A stretch of DNA of 64,000 nt from Streptomyces noursei (GCF_016917755.1 NZ_CP070326.1:9424001-9488000); one strand, 5' to 3'; shown: positions 55,562 to 64,000, counted from the first letter of the stretch. Numbers and translations are program-made. Notes: generated by a model not told the origin, from the letters alone.

Positions 55562-57010
55562 TCACCGCGCCACCGGTTGTTCCAGCGGCGCGGCGGCGTC
55601 CAGGGCGAGCAGGTCCTGCACCGCGGAGCGGATGATGCGCACCGCCTCCTCGACGCGGTCGCGGTGTGTCCGGTGCGAGACGATGCAGGCCCGGATGATG
55701 AAGTGGCCGTCCAGCAGGGTGCTGGAGAGGAAGACGCGCTTGGAGTCGTTGATCCGTTCCAGCAGCCGGCGGTTGAAGGCGTCCGGGTCGCCGCGCTCGG
55801 GCAGATAGCGGAAGGGCACGGCGGTGAGGTCCGGGTCCAGGGGGACCTCGAAGCCCGGGGTCGTGCGCAGTTCGTCGTAGAGGTAGCGGGTCAGCTCCAG
55901 CTTCTCCTCCAACGCGGCGCGGAACGCGGCCAGTCCGTGATGCTTCACCGGAAGCCAGAGGCGCAGGCCGCGGAAGTCGCGGGACAGCTCCATGCCGTAC
56001 TCCGATGCGCTGGGGATCTGTTCGTCCAGGCCGTCGGTGTCCTGGAGGTAGTCGGCCTCCACATGGTGGGCCACACGCAGTCGGAATCCCTCGCGCACGA
56101 TCAGCGCACCGGTGCCGTACGGGATGAAGAACGCCTTGTGCGGGTCGAGCGTGATCGAGTCGGCCGACTCGATGCCCTGGAACAGCCGACGGCCGTACTC
56201 GGTCATGCGGAACGGGCCCCCGTAGGCCGCGTCCACGTGGAACCACATGTCGTGGGCCCGGGCCACCTCGCCGACGCGCGCCATGGGGTCGACGGAGCCC
56301 GTGTTCGTGGTGCCGGCCGACGCGGTGACCATGAAGGGCCGCAGTCCCGCTGCCCGGTCCGCCTCGATCATGGCGGTCAGCGCGTCCGCGTCCATGCGCA
56401 GGCGTTCGTCCGTCGGCACCATGCGGATGCGCTCCCGGGGAAAGCCGGCGAGGTAGGCGGCCTTGGCGCAGGAGGCGTGCGCCTGCTCGGACGTGTAGAG
56501 CACGCCGGTCGAGAAGTTCTCACCCAGCTTCGCCTTCCGGGCGGTTATCACCGCGGAGAAGTTCGCCATCGATCCGCCGGAGGTGAGCACTCCCCGGGCC
56601 TCGGGCGGATAGTCGAAAAGGTCGCACAGCCAGCGGACCACGGTCGCCTCGATCTGAGCCAGCGCGGGGGCTTTCGCGGCCAGGCTGACATATCGGTTGA
56701 AGCCTGCCGCGAGGAAGTCGGCGAGAGCAGATACATAGAGGCCGCCACCCGGAATGTAGGCCATGAAACCGGGGCCCGAGTTGTTGACCGCCTTCTGCGA
56801 GCAGACCGCGACGGTGTTGAGCAACCCTTCGAAGGAGGTGCCGATTTCCGGTGCCTCCTCGCGGAGTTCTTCGGCCAACTCCAAAGCGCCATCGAGGTCT
56901 TTCGCGGGCGCCTCGGGGAGGTCGTTGACGAACTGCTCGACGACGAGCATCGCCGCCTCGCTCATGGCGCGCATCTCGGGGCCACTGGGTTCCAACGGGT
57001 ATTCACGCAT
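55562..57010 (-). CDS. PLP-dependent group II decarboxylase (aromatic-amino-acid-like)
   Basis: A 482-aa protein of the group II decarboxylase family. The PLP Lys is in LDPHKAFFIPYG (Lys292); QAHAS supplies the stacking His178 and FHVDAAYGG the Asp260. It begins with the REYPLEPSGPEM helix typical of actinobacterial tyrosine/DOPA- or tryptophan-type enzymes. Group II enzymes make amines (tyramine, tryptamine) from amino acids. ATG 57010 follows GAGG closely; ATG 57019 is also possible. It is divergent from a flavin monooxygenase gene and may feed that pathway. Confidence 0.88.
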   Translation of the reverse strand: MREYPLEPSGPEMRAMSEAAMLVVEQFVNDLPEAPAKDLDGALELAEELREEAPEIGTSFEGLLNTVAVCSQKAVNNSGPGFMAYIPGGGLYVSALADFLAAGFNRYVSLAAKAPALAQIEATVVRWLCDLFDYPPEARGVLTSGGSMANFSAVITARKAKLGENFSTGVLYTSEQAHASCAKAAYLAGFPRERIRMVPTDERLRMDADALTAMIEADRAAGLRPFMVTASAGTTNTGSVDPMARVGEVARAHDMWFHVDAAYGGPFRMTEYGRRLFQGIESADSITLDPHKAFFIPYGTGALIVREGFRLRVAHHVEADYLQDTDGLDEQIPSASEYGMELSRDFRGLRLWLPVKHHGLAAFRAALEEKLELTRYLYDELRTTPGFEVPLDPDLTAVPFRYLPERGDPDAFNRRLLERINDSKRVFLSSTLLDGHFIIRACIVSHRTHRDRVEEAVRIIRSAVQDLLALDAAAPLEQPVAR

Positions 57011-57350
57011 GCCTCGCATCGTAGCGACGCGAATGCGCCCGACCACCCCCGAGAAACCCCACAAAGCAGCAGCTCAGAAGGGTACGACCGGCAGTGTCAA
57101 CTTTGGGTGTACAGGAACCTCGGCAGCGCTCGTGCGACTGTCTCCCCGGGGTGACACGAGGGGCGAAAGTGTATCCCCTGGGAGTATCCGAGATTGCTGG
57201 CCGGGGAGGGATGCGGCATCCCACCGCACGGAAATAGCCTTCGGTTGTCGATCGGGCCGAGGCTGTTTACGTTCCCTTTTTCAGCGAGCGCATCCTCATT
57301 CCCTCGCGCACGGCCCATTCCCTTCCCTTCACCGATACCGGAGTGAATTC
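57011..57350. other. Divergent promoter region
   Basis: 340 bp between the decarboxylase and monooxygenase genes. No gene was recognised. It should hold both promoters; no clear operator palindrome was seen. Confidence 0.45.
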
Positions 57351-58571
57351 ATGAGCACTGCCACCGGCATGCCTGCCGCCGGCCCGTCCCAGGCCATCTC
57401 CGATGCGGACCGGCTCGATGCGCAGGAGATTCTGGAGCGCGCCCGCAAGGCCGCACCCGTGCTGCGGGAACGCGCCGAAGAGATCGAGCAGAATCGGCAG
57501 TTGCCGCGTGACGTGGTGGAAATCCTGCGCGACACCGGCGTGTTCCGGATGGCGGCACCCGGCTCCTGGGGCGGTCCGGAGATGACATCCGTTCAGCAGA
57601 CCGAGGTCATCGAGGCCATCGCCACCGGAGACGCCTCGGCCGCCTGGTGCGCGATGATCGGCTCCGACTCGGGGATCTTCTCCGGCTACCTCGACGACGC
57701 GGTGGCCCGCGCCCTCTTCCCCCGTCTGGACACCATCACGGCGGGCTTCGTGAACCCCACCGGGCGGGCCGACCGGGTCCCCGGCGGCTTCCGGGTCAGC
57801 GGAAAGTGGCACTTCGGCAGCGGTATGACCCACAGCGACCTGCTGCTCGCCGGCTGCGTGGTGCATCGCGACGGGGCGCCGGAGTCGGCCCCCGACGGCG
57901 ACGGAGTCCACTGGCGGATCGTGATCGCCCGCCGGGAGGACTTCGGCGTCCACGACAGCTGGTACACCACCGGCCTGGCCGGCAGCGGCAGTTGTGACTA
58001 CTCCACCGAAGACCTCTTCGTACCGGAGGAGCACACCTTCAGCCTGCTGGAGCCGCAGCGCACCGGCACCCTGCACGCGGCACCGGACGCCATCCTCCGC
58101 ACCATGCCGGGGGTTCCGCTCGGCGTCGCCCGGGCCGCCCTCGACCACGTCCGTGAGCTCGCCGCCACGCGCACCGACAAGTCCACCGGCACCCCGTGGT
58201 CCGCGCACTACCGCTTCACCACCGCGATCGCCGAGGCGGAGATGGACCTCGCCGCGGCCCGCTACGCGGTGTACACGAGCCTTGCGGAGCAGTGGGCCCG
58301 GCTGGAGCGCGGCCAGCAGCCGACGCCGGACGAGCGGGTGGCGACCGCGCTGGCCCGTTACAAGGCGTTCGAGGTCGCCCGGTCGATCGTCAACCGGCTC
58401 TACACCCTCGTGGGCGGTTCGGCCATCTACCGCAAGCGGTCGCCGATGGACCGCTGGCTGCGGGACGTCAGCACCATGAGCCAGCACGTGGACGCCGGGG
58501 TGCAGAACCTCAAGGCGGCCGGGGAGCTGCTGCTGGGCGGCCAGATCCCGCAGAAGACCCTGCTGTGGTGA
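57351..58571 (+). CDS. Flavin-dependent monooxygenase, acyl-CoA-dehydrogenase fold (HsaA-like)
   Basis: A 406-aa protein. The N-terminal helices contain RAEEIEQNRQLPRDVVEILRDTGVFRMAAP. The middle strand domain has GGFRVSGKWHFGSGMTHSDLLLAGC and the segment DSWYTTGLAGSGSCDYS. The C-terminal domain ends with RLYTLVGGSAIYRKRSPMDRWLRDVSTMSQH. This is the pattern of group D two-component oxygenases such as HsaA or HpaB relatives, which hydroxylate phenolic or indolic substrates with reduced flavin. The reductase gene follows, so the pair is self-contained. Confidence 0.88.
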   Translation: MSTATGMPAAGPSQAISDADRLDAQEILERARKAAPVLRERAEEIEQNRQLPRDVVEILRDTGVFRMAAPGSWGGPEMTSVQQTEVIEAIATGDASAAWCAMIGSDSGIFSGYLDDAVARALFPRLDTITAGFVNPTGRADRVPGGFRVSGKWHFGSGMTHSDLLLAGCVVHRDGAPESAPDGDGVHWRIVIARREDFGVHDSWYTTGLAGSGSCDYSTEDLFVPEEHTFSLLEPQRTGTLHAAPDAILRTMPGVPLGVARAALDHVRELAATRTDKSTGTPWSAHYRFTTAIAEAEMDLAAARYAVYTSLAEQWARLERGQQPTPDERVATALARYKAFEVARSIVNRLYTLVGGSAIYRKRSPMDRWLRDVSTMSQHVDAGVQNLKAAGELLLGGQIPQKTLLW

Positions 58572-58611
58572 CCGGCGCGGGCACCACTCGCCCGACGCCC
58601 ACACCACCTCG

Positions 58612-58737
58612 CCGGACCCACCGGACCCACCGGACCTGCCGGACCCACCGGACCCGCCGGACCCGCCGGTTCCACCGGACCCGCCGGTTCCACGGCATGC
58701 ACGGCACCCACAGCACCCACAGCACCCACAGCACCCA
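58612..58737 (+). repeat. Tandem 9-bp repeats between monooxygenase and reductase genes
   Basis: Fourteen consecutive 9-mers. Nine are of the form CCGGACC(C/T)(A/G) or CCGGTTCCA (58612-58692), then CGGCATGCA, CGGCACCCA and three CAGCACCCA (58693-58737). The array fills most of the 205-bp gap in the transcript. Confidence 0.9.
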
Positions 58738-58776
58738 CAGCGTTTACGACATACACGAGGAGATGCGAACCCCGTC

Positions 58777-59382
58777 ATGACGGACACCACCACACTCACC
58801 TCCGCCAGCGCCCCCACTGCCCTCACCGCCCCCGCCACCCCCATCGCCTCCACCCTGCGCACGAACCACGAAGCCACCCCCGCGACCATCGCGCCGGCCC
58901 AGTTCCGCGCCCTGATGTCGACGTTCCCGACCGGCGTCGCCGTCGTCACCACCGGCGGTCCCGAGGACCAGCCCCGCGGTCTGACCGTCTCCTCGGTCAG
59001 CAGCGTCTCCCTCGATCCGCCGACCCTGCTGGTCTGCCTGAACCGCAACAGCAGGACCCTGGAGAGTGTCCTGGAGCGGCGCACCTTCGCGGTCAACCTG
59101 CTGCACGCCGGGGCCCGTTCGGCCGCCACGCTCTTCGCCTCCGGTGACCCGCACCGCTTCGACTCCGTGGAGTGGGCCAACTCCGCGGAGTTCGGCGGCC
59201 CGCACCTGGTGCGCGACGCGCACGCCGTCGCGGACTGCCGGGTCTCCCGCACCCTGCGCGTCGGCGACCACGAGGTGATCTTCGGCGAGATCTTCCGCGT
59301 CGAACAGGACCGCCCCGAGGACGCCGACCCGCTGCTCTACGGGATGCGCACCTTCGCCTCCTGGCCCGCCGCCGCGGCCTGA
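58777..59382 (+). CDS. Flavin reductase (HpaC-like)
   Basis: A 201-aa protein. An Ala/Thr-rich N-terminal tail leads into FRALMSTFPTGVAVVTTGGPE, LTVSSVSSVSLDPPTLLVCLNRNSRTLESV and FAVNLLHAGARSAATLFASG, the FMN/FAD-binding split-barrel motifs of HpaC/HsaB reductases. It supplies reduced flavin to the oxygenase encoded just upstream. ATG 58777 follows GAGGAG at a long spacing of about 14 bases. Confidence 0.92.
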   Translation: MTDTTTLTSASAPTALTAPATPIASTLRTNHEATPATIAPAQFRALMSTFPTGVAVVTTGGPEDQPRGLTVSSVSSVSLDPPTLLVCLNRNSRTLESVLERRTFAVNLLHAGARSAATLFASGDPHRFDSVEWANSAEFGGPHLVRDAHAVADCRVSRTLRVGDHEVIFGEIFRVEQDRPEDADPLLYGMRTFASWPAAAA

Positions 59383-59439
59383 CCCACCCGGCCGCCGCCT
59401 CCCCAGCCCTCCCCCGGCCCTCCCGCAAGGAACGCCCCC

Positions 59440-60957
59440 ATGTCCTGTGCACCCCACGACGCCCGCGCCGACGCCCCACCGGCGGCACCGCGCGGCCGTC
59501 GGACCCGACTGACCCTCGCCCTCCTGGCATTCGCCCACCTGATCATCGGCCTCGACTACAACATCGTGTTCGTGGCGCTCCCCGGGATCGCCGCCGACGT
59601 CGACTTCACGGCCCAGAACTTGCAGTGGGTGGTCAGCGGTTACACGGTGGCCTTCGGTGGCTTCCTGCTGCTCGGCGGGAGGGCCTGCGATCTCTTCGGC
59701 AGGCGCCGGATGTTCACCCTCGGCCTCGTGCTGTACGCCGTCTCCTCCCTCGCCGGCACGCTCGCGACCACGCCCGGGCTGCTCGTGGCCGCCCGGGCCG
59801 GGCAGGGCATCGGCGGCGCCTTCCTCACCCCGGCCACCCTCTCCCTGGTCACCTCCCTCTTCGCCGAAGGCCGGGAACGCAACCGGGCGCTGTCCGTCTG
59901 GGGCGGGGCTGCCGGGTGCGGGATGGTGCTCGGCTCGCTGCTGGGCGGGGTGCTCACCGAGACCTTCGGCTGGGAGGCCGTCTTCCTCGTCAACGTCCCG
60001 CTCGCCGCCCTCGGCATCGCACTGGCCGCCCCGCTGATCCCGGCCGACGGAACCTTCCGACGCGGCCGGGTGTTCGCCGAGTTCGACCTGTACGGCACCC
60101 TGACCGGTACCGCGGGGGCCACCCTCCTCGTACTGGCACTCGTCCAGGGGCCCGAGTCCGGCTGGACCGCCCCCGCCGTCCTGATCAGCGGAGCCGCGGC
60201 GATCGTGCTCCTGCTGGCCTTCCTGGTGATCGAGCGGCGGGGCCGGAACCCGCTCATGCCCCTGCACCTGTTCCGCAACCGCAACCTCAGCACCGGCACC
60301 GCCGTCACCTTCACCTTCATGGCCACCTTCGGGGTGCTGGCGTACTTCCTCACCCTCTACTTCCAGAACGTGCACGGCTTCAGCGCCATGCAGACCGGTA
60401 TCGCCTTCGTCGTCCCCTGCGCGGGGGTCCTCGTCGGTACGGCCGTCGGCGGTCGGCTGGCCACCCGCTTCGGCATGCGCGCCACCCTCATCGGCAGCCT
60501 CGTCCTGGGTGTCGCCGGTACGGTCGCCTTCGCCCTGTCGCTCTCCCCCGACGCCTCCTTCACCGCACTCCTGCCGGGCCTGAGCCTGCTCAGCCTGGCC
60601 CAGGGCGTCGTCTACACGACGATGTACGCGGCGGCGATGACCGGCGTGGACGAAGGCGACCAAGGCATCGCGTCCGGTATCGCCAGCACCGGTGAGCAGG
60701 TCGGCAGCGCCGTCGGCCTGGCCGTCCTCGTCGCCCTCGCCAACGCCGGCACCCGCGGGCTCACCGGTGAGGAGCTGCGTACCGCCACCAGCGACGGGGT
60801 ACGCGCCGCGGTGCTCGCCGCCGCCGCAGGTATGGTCCTGATGATCCTGATCTGCGCCAACTTCCGGAAGGGTCGCAGCGTGCCCGCCACCGAAGGGCCC
60901 GCCGCAGCCACACCCACCGGGGCAGTTCAACCGGAAACCGTCAGGACTGCTCGCTGA
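59440..60957 (+). CDS. MFS exporter, 14-TMS EmrB/QacA type
   Basis: A 505-aa membrane protein with the DHA2 layout: FAHLIIGLDYNIVFVALPGIA (motif D1), GRACDLFGRRRMF (motif A) and ISGAAAIVLLLAFLVIERRGRNPLMPLHLFRNRNL in the centre. AAGGA lies before the ATG. It follows the oxygenase/reductase pair by 57 bp and probably exports the pathway product or a toxic intermediate. Confidence 0.92.
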   Translation: MSCAPHDARADAPPAAPRGRRTRLTLALLAFAHLIIGLDYNIVFVALPGIAADVDFTAQNLQWVVSGYTVAFGGFLLLGGRACDLFGRRRMFTLGLVLYAVSSLAGTLATTPGLLVAARAGQGIGGAFLTPATLSLVTSLFAEGRERNRALSVWGGAAGCGMVLGSLLGGVLTETFGWEAVFLVNVPLAALGIALAAPLIPADGTFRRGRVFAEFDLYGTLTGTAGATLLVLALVQGPESGWTAPAVLISGAAAIVLLLAFLVIERRGRNPLMPLHLFRNRNLSTGTAVTFTFMATFGVLAYFLTLYFQNVHGFSAMQTGIAFVVPCAGVLVGTAVGGRLATRFGMRATLIGSLVLGVAGTVAFALSLSPDASFTALLPGLSLLSLAQGVVYTTMYAAAMTGVDEGDQGIASGIASTGEQVGSAVGLAVLVALANAGTRGLTGEELRTATSDGVRAAVLAAAAGMVLMILICANFRKGRSVPATEGPAAATPTGAVQPETVRTAR

Positions 60958-61009
60958 GCACCGCCCATGAGCACCGACCCATGAGCACCCGCCCATGAGC
61001 ATCCACCCA
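60955..61009 (+). repeat. Four tandem repeats of TGAGCACCxxCCCA starting at a stop codon
   Basis: TGAGCACCGCCCA, TGAGCACCGACCCA, TGAGCACCCGCCCA and TGAGCATCCACCCA run consecutively. The first TGA is the MFS stop codon. They fill the gap before the permease start. Confidence 0.85.
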
Positions 61010-61021
61010 GGGGGAGACAGC

Positions 61022-62485
61022 ATGACCGTGTCCGCATCCGGACGACCGGCGGACGCACCCGACCGCAGCCATCTCCCGGACGGTCCGGGAGACCACCGTC
61101 CCGCTGATCCGGCACCCGCTGGACGCGCCCTGAAACAACGGCACCTCACCCTCATGGCGTTGGGCGGCGCGGTGGGCACCGGCCTCTTCCTCGGCTGCGC
61201 GCAGACCATCCACAGTGCCGGCCCCGCCGCCGTCTTCTCCTACGCGCTCGCGGGCCTGCTGGTGATCCTCGTCATGCGGATGCTGGGCGAGATGGTCGTC
61301 ACCCGCCCGATGTCCGGCTCCTTCGCCGACTACGCGCGCCTGGCCCTCGGCAACTGGGCGGGGTTCACCATCGGCTGGCTCTACTGGTACGCGTTCGTCG
61401 CCATCGTCGCCATCGAGGCCATCGCGGGCGGCCGGATCGTGCACGACTGGCTGCCCGCGGTGCCGGATTGGGCGGTCAGCGTGCTGCTGCTCACCGCCAT
61501 GGCCGTGGTGAACCTCTGCTCCGCCGGCTCGTTCGGCAGCGTCGAATTCTGGCTGGCGATCGTCAAGATCGGCGCGATCCTGGGGTTCCTGGCTCTGGGC
61601 GCCGCCTATGTCTGCGGCTTCTGGCCCGGCGACGGCAGCCCGCACCTCAGCCACTTCGTGGATCACGGGGGCCTGCTCCCCAACGGCCCCGGTGCCGCCC
61701 TCGCCGCGACGGTGGTCGTCATCTTCGCGTTCGGCGGCACCGAGATCGTCACCATCGCCGCGGCCGAGAGCCCCGACCCCGGCACCGCCGTCACCAGGGC
61801 CACCCGTCAGGTGTTCTGGCGCGTGCTCCTCTTCTTCCTGGGTTCGATCTTCCTCGTGGTGGCGATCGTGCCGTGGGACACCCTGGTGGGCCCGGAGAGC
61901 CCGTACGCCGTCGCCATGACGCGGATGGGCATCCCGTTCGCCGGCACCGTCATGACCGCGGTCATCCTCGCCGCCCTGCTCTCCGTGCTCAACTCCACCC
62001 TCTACGCCTCGTCCCGCATGCTCACCACGCTGTGCCGACACGGGGAAGCACCACGCGGACTCGCGCACACCAACCGCCGTGGCACCCCCTCCCGTGCCAT
62101 CCTCCTCGGCACCGTCATGGGCTACGCGTCCATCGGCGCCCAAGCCCTCCAACCGGACCGGACGTTCGGCTTCCTCCTCGACTCCACCGGAGCCGTGCTG
62201 ATCTTCCTCTACATCACGATCGCCGTCTCCCAACTACGCCTCCGCGCCCGCGCCGAGCGCACGGAACCCCACCGCCTGACGTTCCGCATGTGGGGCTACC
62301 CCTACCTGACCTGGCTGACCATCGCCACGCTCCTGGCGATCCTGCTCTCCATGGCGCTCCTCCCAGGCACCCGCCCCCAACTCCTCATGAGCCTGATCAG
62401 CCTGGGAACCGTACTGACGGCCTACGCAGCCCGCCGCTGCACCCGCCACCTCCGCACACGCCACCCGAGGCACCCTTCACGCTGA
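61022..62485 (+). CDS. Amino acid permease (APC superfamily)
   Basis: A 487-aa permease starting at ATG 61022 with GGGGGAG upstream. Twelve membrane segments, with the family signatures LTLMALGGAVGTGLFLG in helix 1 and FAFGGTEIVTIAAAESPDP in helix 6. The layout suits aromatic or basic amino acid permeases of the GABA/AroP-like group. It lies 64 bp after the MFS gene in the same orientation. Import of the decarboxylase substrate is a reasonable inference. Confidence 0.92.
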   Translation: MTVSASGRPADAPDRSHLPDGPGDHRPADPAPAGRALKQRHLTLMALGGAVGTGLFLGCAQTIHSAGPAAVFSYALAGLLVILVMRMLGEMVVTRPMSGSFADYARLALGNWAGFTIGWLYWYAFVAIVAIEAIAGGRIVHDWLPAVPDWAVSVLLLTAMAVVNLCSAGSFGSVEFWLAIVKIGAILGFLALGAAYVCGFWPGDGSPHLSHFVDHGGLLPNGPGAALAATVVVIFAFGGTEIVTIAAAESPDPGTAVTRATRQVFWRVLLFFLGSIFLVVAIVPWDTLVGPESPYAVAMTRMGIPFAGTVMTAVILAALLSVLNSTLYASSRMLTTLCRHGEAPRGLAHTNRRGTPSRAILLGTVMGYASIGAQALQPDRTFGFLLDSTGAVLIFLYITIAVSQLRLRARAERTEPHRLTFRMWGYPYLTWLTIATLLAILLSMALLPGTRPQLLMSLISLGTVLTAYAARRCTRHLRTRHPRHPSR

Positions 62486-63139
62486 GGCACACGCTTCCCG
62501 GCCGCAAGGCGGCTTCCTCAGCGACCGACCGCCCTACGGCCACCACTGCGTGGGGACACCGGGGCTCACCCCGAACCACCAGGCCAGTGACGGCAAACAA
62601 GTGCACCGGTCGGAGATCCCCCGCCGCCGCCCCGATCGTCGAGCGCATCGGACGTTGGTTAACGAGCTGCGTCCGAGAGGGACTTGAACCTTAGGCACAT
62701 GCCGGTGATGCGGGCCGTATTGCGATTGCCGTAGCCGCTGGTTCGAGGCCGGGAGCCGGTCCGCCGGACCGCCCCGACTCGGGCCTCAAGCCGAACGCAC
62801 GGTTCCACGCTGCGCACACTGCCCGCGGGGGGGGCAGCGCGCTGGGCCGGCGCCCATGAGCCCGTCGGGGGAGAACGCGGCGAGCTTGCGCGAGATGCCC
62901 ATGCCGGCGACTGCTCGACCGGACGCCTGCCGCCGCGAGCGCCGCACACGACCGGGGCGCGACCCGTACACACGGGGACATCGCGGCAAGAACGCCGAAC
63001 ACGCCAGCCGTGATGCGTTACCAGACACTTACCAACAGTAACGATCAGGGTTGCGCAATATCCATCAAGAAGGGGGGACCGTTCAGCTTGCGTTTCTCTA
63101 CAGTTCAGATCTCCTCCGTTCTTCACAGAGAGTGGAACC
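62486..63139. other. Intergenic stretch with a tRNA-like patch, no recognised gene
   Basis: About 650 bp. On the minus strand 62671-62695 reads GGTTCAAGTCCCTCTCGGAC, similar to the 3' end of a tRNA (T loop plus acceptor), but the T stem and the rest of the tRNA do not pair. It may be a remnant of an element integrated at a tRNA. Otherwise no credible gene; promoters of the following operon should lie at 63000-63139, which is A/T-richer. Confidence 0.4.
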
Positions 63140-63772
63140 ATGGACTCGTTACGTCACCTCGTGGCTCACCTGGGGCTCGACCTCACCGCCATCTGCCTGC
63201 TGGCGTTCGCGATCTACTACCCCCGGCACCGACGCCGCGACCTCGTGCCGGCGTATCTGGCCCTGAACGTCGCCCTGTTCACCGTCGTCGCGGCGCTCGC
63301 CGCAGTGGGCGGCAAGGGAGGCATGGCGGTCGGCTTCGGCCTCTTCGGTGTCCTGTCGATCATCAGGCTCCGCTCCGACTCCGTCCAACACGAGGAAGTC
63401 GCCTACTACTTCACCACGCTCGTCCTCGGTCTCATCTGCGCGCTCCCGCAGCTGCCGTTCGGCCTTGCCACCGTGCTGAGCGCCGTACTTCTGCTGGTCG
63501 TCTATTCAGCCGATCACCCGCGACTGCTCGCCCGCACCCGTCGCGCGGTCGTCACCCTCGACACCGTCCACAGCGACCCCGCCCCGCTCCGGGCCGACCT
63601 TGAGCGGCGCCTGGGCGAACCACTGCACTGGACGGTCATGGAGGTGGACTTCGTACGCGATCTGATGGTCGTCGACGTCCGTTACCGCGAAGCCGCGCCG
63701 AGAGCCGCAGGCGAACAGCCCGCCGTGACCGAGCGCGTGCGTCCGACCGCGCCCGTCCTGGACGCGGCGTGA
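63140..63772 (+). CDS. DUF4956-family membrane protein
   Basis: A 210-aa protein with four membrane helices in the N-terminal 120 residues (ICLLAFAIYYP, LVPAYLALNVALFTVVAALAAVG, GFGLFGVLSIIRLRSDSVQHEEVAYYFTTLVLGLI, LATVLSAVLLLVVYS). The segment FGVLSIIRLRSD followed by EEVAYYF is the conserved DUF4956 core. A C-terminal cytoplasmic domain follows. These proteins usually neighbour VTC-type polyphosphate polymerases, as here: the next gene overlaps by GTGA. Confidence 0.88.
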   Translation: MDSLRHLVAHLGLDLTAICLLAFAIYYPRHRRRDLVPAYLALNVALFTVVAALAAVGGKGGMAVGFGLFGVLSIIRLRSDSVQHEEVAYYFTTLVLGLICALPQLPFGLATVLSAVLLLVVYSADHPRLLARTRRAVVTLDTVHSDPAPLRADLERRLGEPLHWTVMEVDFVRDLMVVDVRYREAAPRAAGEQPAVTERVRPTAPVLDAA

Positions 63773-64000
63773 CGGCCGGTACGGCAGTGCTCGCCCCGGC
63801 GGCCGTACAGGCCATCGACGAGGCGGCCCACGACGCCGAACCCATTTCGCTGGCCGAGGTCAACGAGCGGTCCGCTCTGCTCACGCGCTTCGACCGCAGC
63901 TACCTGGTACCGGCAGAAACGTTCGCCCACGTGGTCGGCCGGCTCACCGCGCCGCAGCGCCGCGGCGGGCCGCTACGGGCCCTGGCCATCGACGGCCGAC
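63769..64000 (+). CDS. VTC-domain (polyphosphate polymerase-like) protein, 3' end outside window
   Basis: GTG 63769 overlaps the DUF4956 stop, so the two are coupled. The visible 77 residues include ERSALLTRFDRSYLVPAETFAHVVGRL, which matches the opening of VTC domains (R-x-x-x-x-Y-x-x-P-x-x-x-x-x-x-x-x-x-x-L). VTC domains polymerise phosphate from ATP. The active-site Lys/Arg rows lie outside the window. Confidence 0.75.
   Translation, partial: MTAGTAVLAPAAVQAIDEAAHDAEPISLAEVNERSALLTRFDRSYLVPAETFAHVVGRLTAPQRRGGPLRALAIDGR

Noticed and set aside
58612..58737. CRISPR-like or minisatellite array with coding role
   Set aside because: 9-bp units without spacers; the frame through it follows the oxygenase stop and yields a repetitive THRTHR-type peptide with no start signal.
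58744..61209. An 820-codon frame opposite the reductase, MFS and permease genes
   Set aside because: It spans three well-supported plus-strand genes and is Gly/Glu-rich low complexity.

Overview
ORGANISM. The window is a high-GC actinomycete chromosome segment, almost certainly Streptomyces or a close relative. The coding regions have strong G/C third positions, GTG and TTG starts are common, and neighbouring genes often overlap by ATGA or GTGA. The initiator tRNA has a C1-U72 mismatch and no encoded CCA. Gene content (PadR, HxlR, TetR and LysR regulators, a LAxTG surface protein, SUKH, STAND and CHAT proteins, a lasso peptide cluster) fits an accessory, rearranged part of such a genome. LAYOUT. 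1-3.8 kb: NmrA-like oxidoreductase divergent from an HxlR regulator, a mycothiol-dependent-isomerase-like protein, and a two-gene cell-wall hydrolase unit (amidase-like plus transglycosylase-like, both with peptidoglycan-binding modules). 3.8-10.4 kb: a minus-strand operon of a small helical protein, a STAND NTPase with TPRs and a Ski2-like helicase; the small protein's C-terminus and the STAND N-terminus carry matching short glycine/beta motifs resembling amyloid signalling motifs. 10.7-17.9 kb: exported proteins, namely a Tat-type DyP peroxidase, a beta-helix lipoprotein, an anchored protein and a large sortase-anchored SdrD-type protein, then a decayed GAP-family gene. 18-24.6 kb: isochorismatase/PadR pair, then a CoA operon (CoA transferase, enoyl-CoA hydratase, two acyl-CoA dehydrogenases) divergent from a LysR regulator. 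25-28 kb: beta-carbonic anhydrase, Ser/Thr kinase, initiator tRNA with a strong hairpin. 28.07-30.87 kb: a compact lasso peptide cluster in the order precursor (49 aa, easily overlooked), cyclase C, recognition protein B1, protease B2, preceded by two palindromes and without a dedicated exporter. 31-35.2 kb: LysR, HAD hydrolase, small unknowns, a SUKH-3 immunity-type gene beside a possible toxin remnant, and a VOC protein. 35.3-41.4 kb: a Tn3-type transposase remnant, then a four-gene operon ending in a 970-aa TPR-CHAT caspase-like protease; its first gene is frameshifted, and a TetR gene after it is frameshifted in a G7 tract. 41.6-50.3 kb: small metabolic and regulatory genes, an L,D-transpeptidase-like protein, a DnaB-N-like protein, MerR/SDR, an inhibitor-I36-like protein, an APH-family kinase, MgtC and DinB, with more Tn3 and TetR debris. 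50.3-52.5 kb: a DnaB/RecA-like unknown and a Cys-rich protein of mobile-element character, truncated upstream by an IS3 fragment. 52.5-64 kb: MFS/TetR pair with a perfect palindromic operator, an orphan LuxR-type response regulator, a PLP decarboxylase divergent from a two-component flavin monooxygenase, flavin reductase, MFS exporter and amino acid permease, and finally a DUF4956 protein overlapping the start of a VTC-domain gene that leaves the window. HOW IT WORKS TOGETHER. Three units stand out as systems: the lasso cluster (leader binding by B1, cleavage by B2, ring closure by C), the small protein/STAND/helicase operon (a candidate regulated-cell-death or anti-phage unit) and the CHAT-protease operon (another candidate conflict unit, apparently partly broken). 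The rest is mostly regulator/enzyme pairs and catabolic or export modules. All functions come from reading motifs and neighbourhoods; no database search was run.
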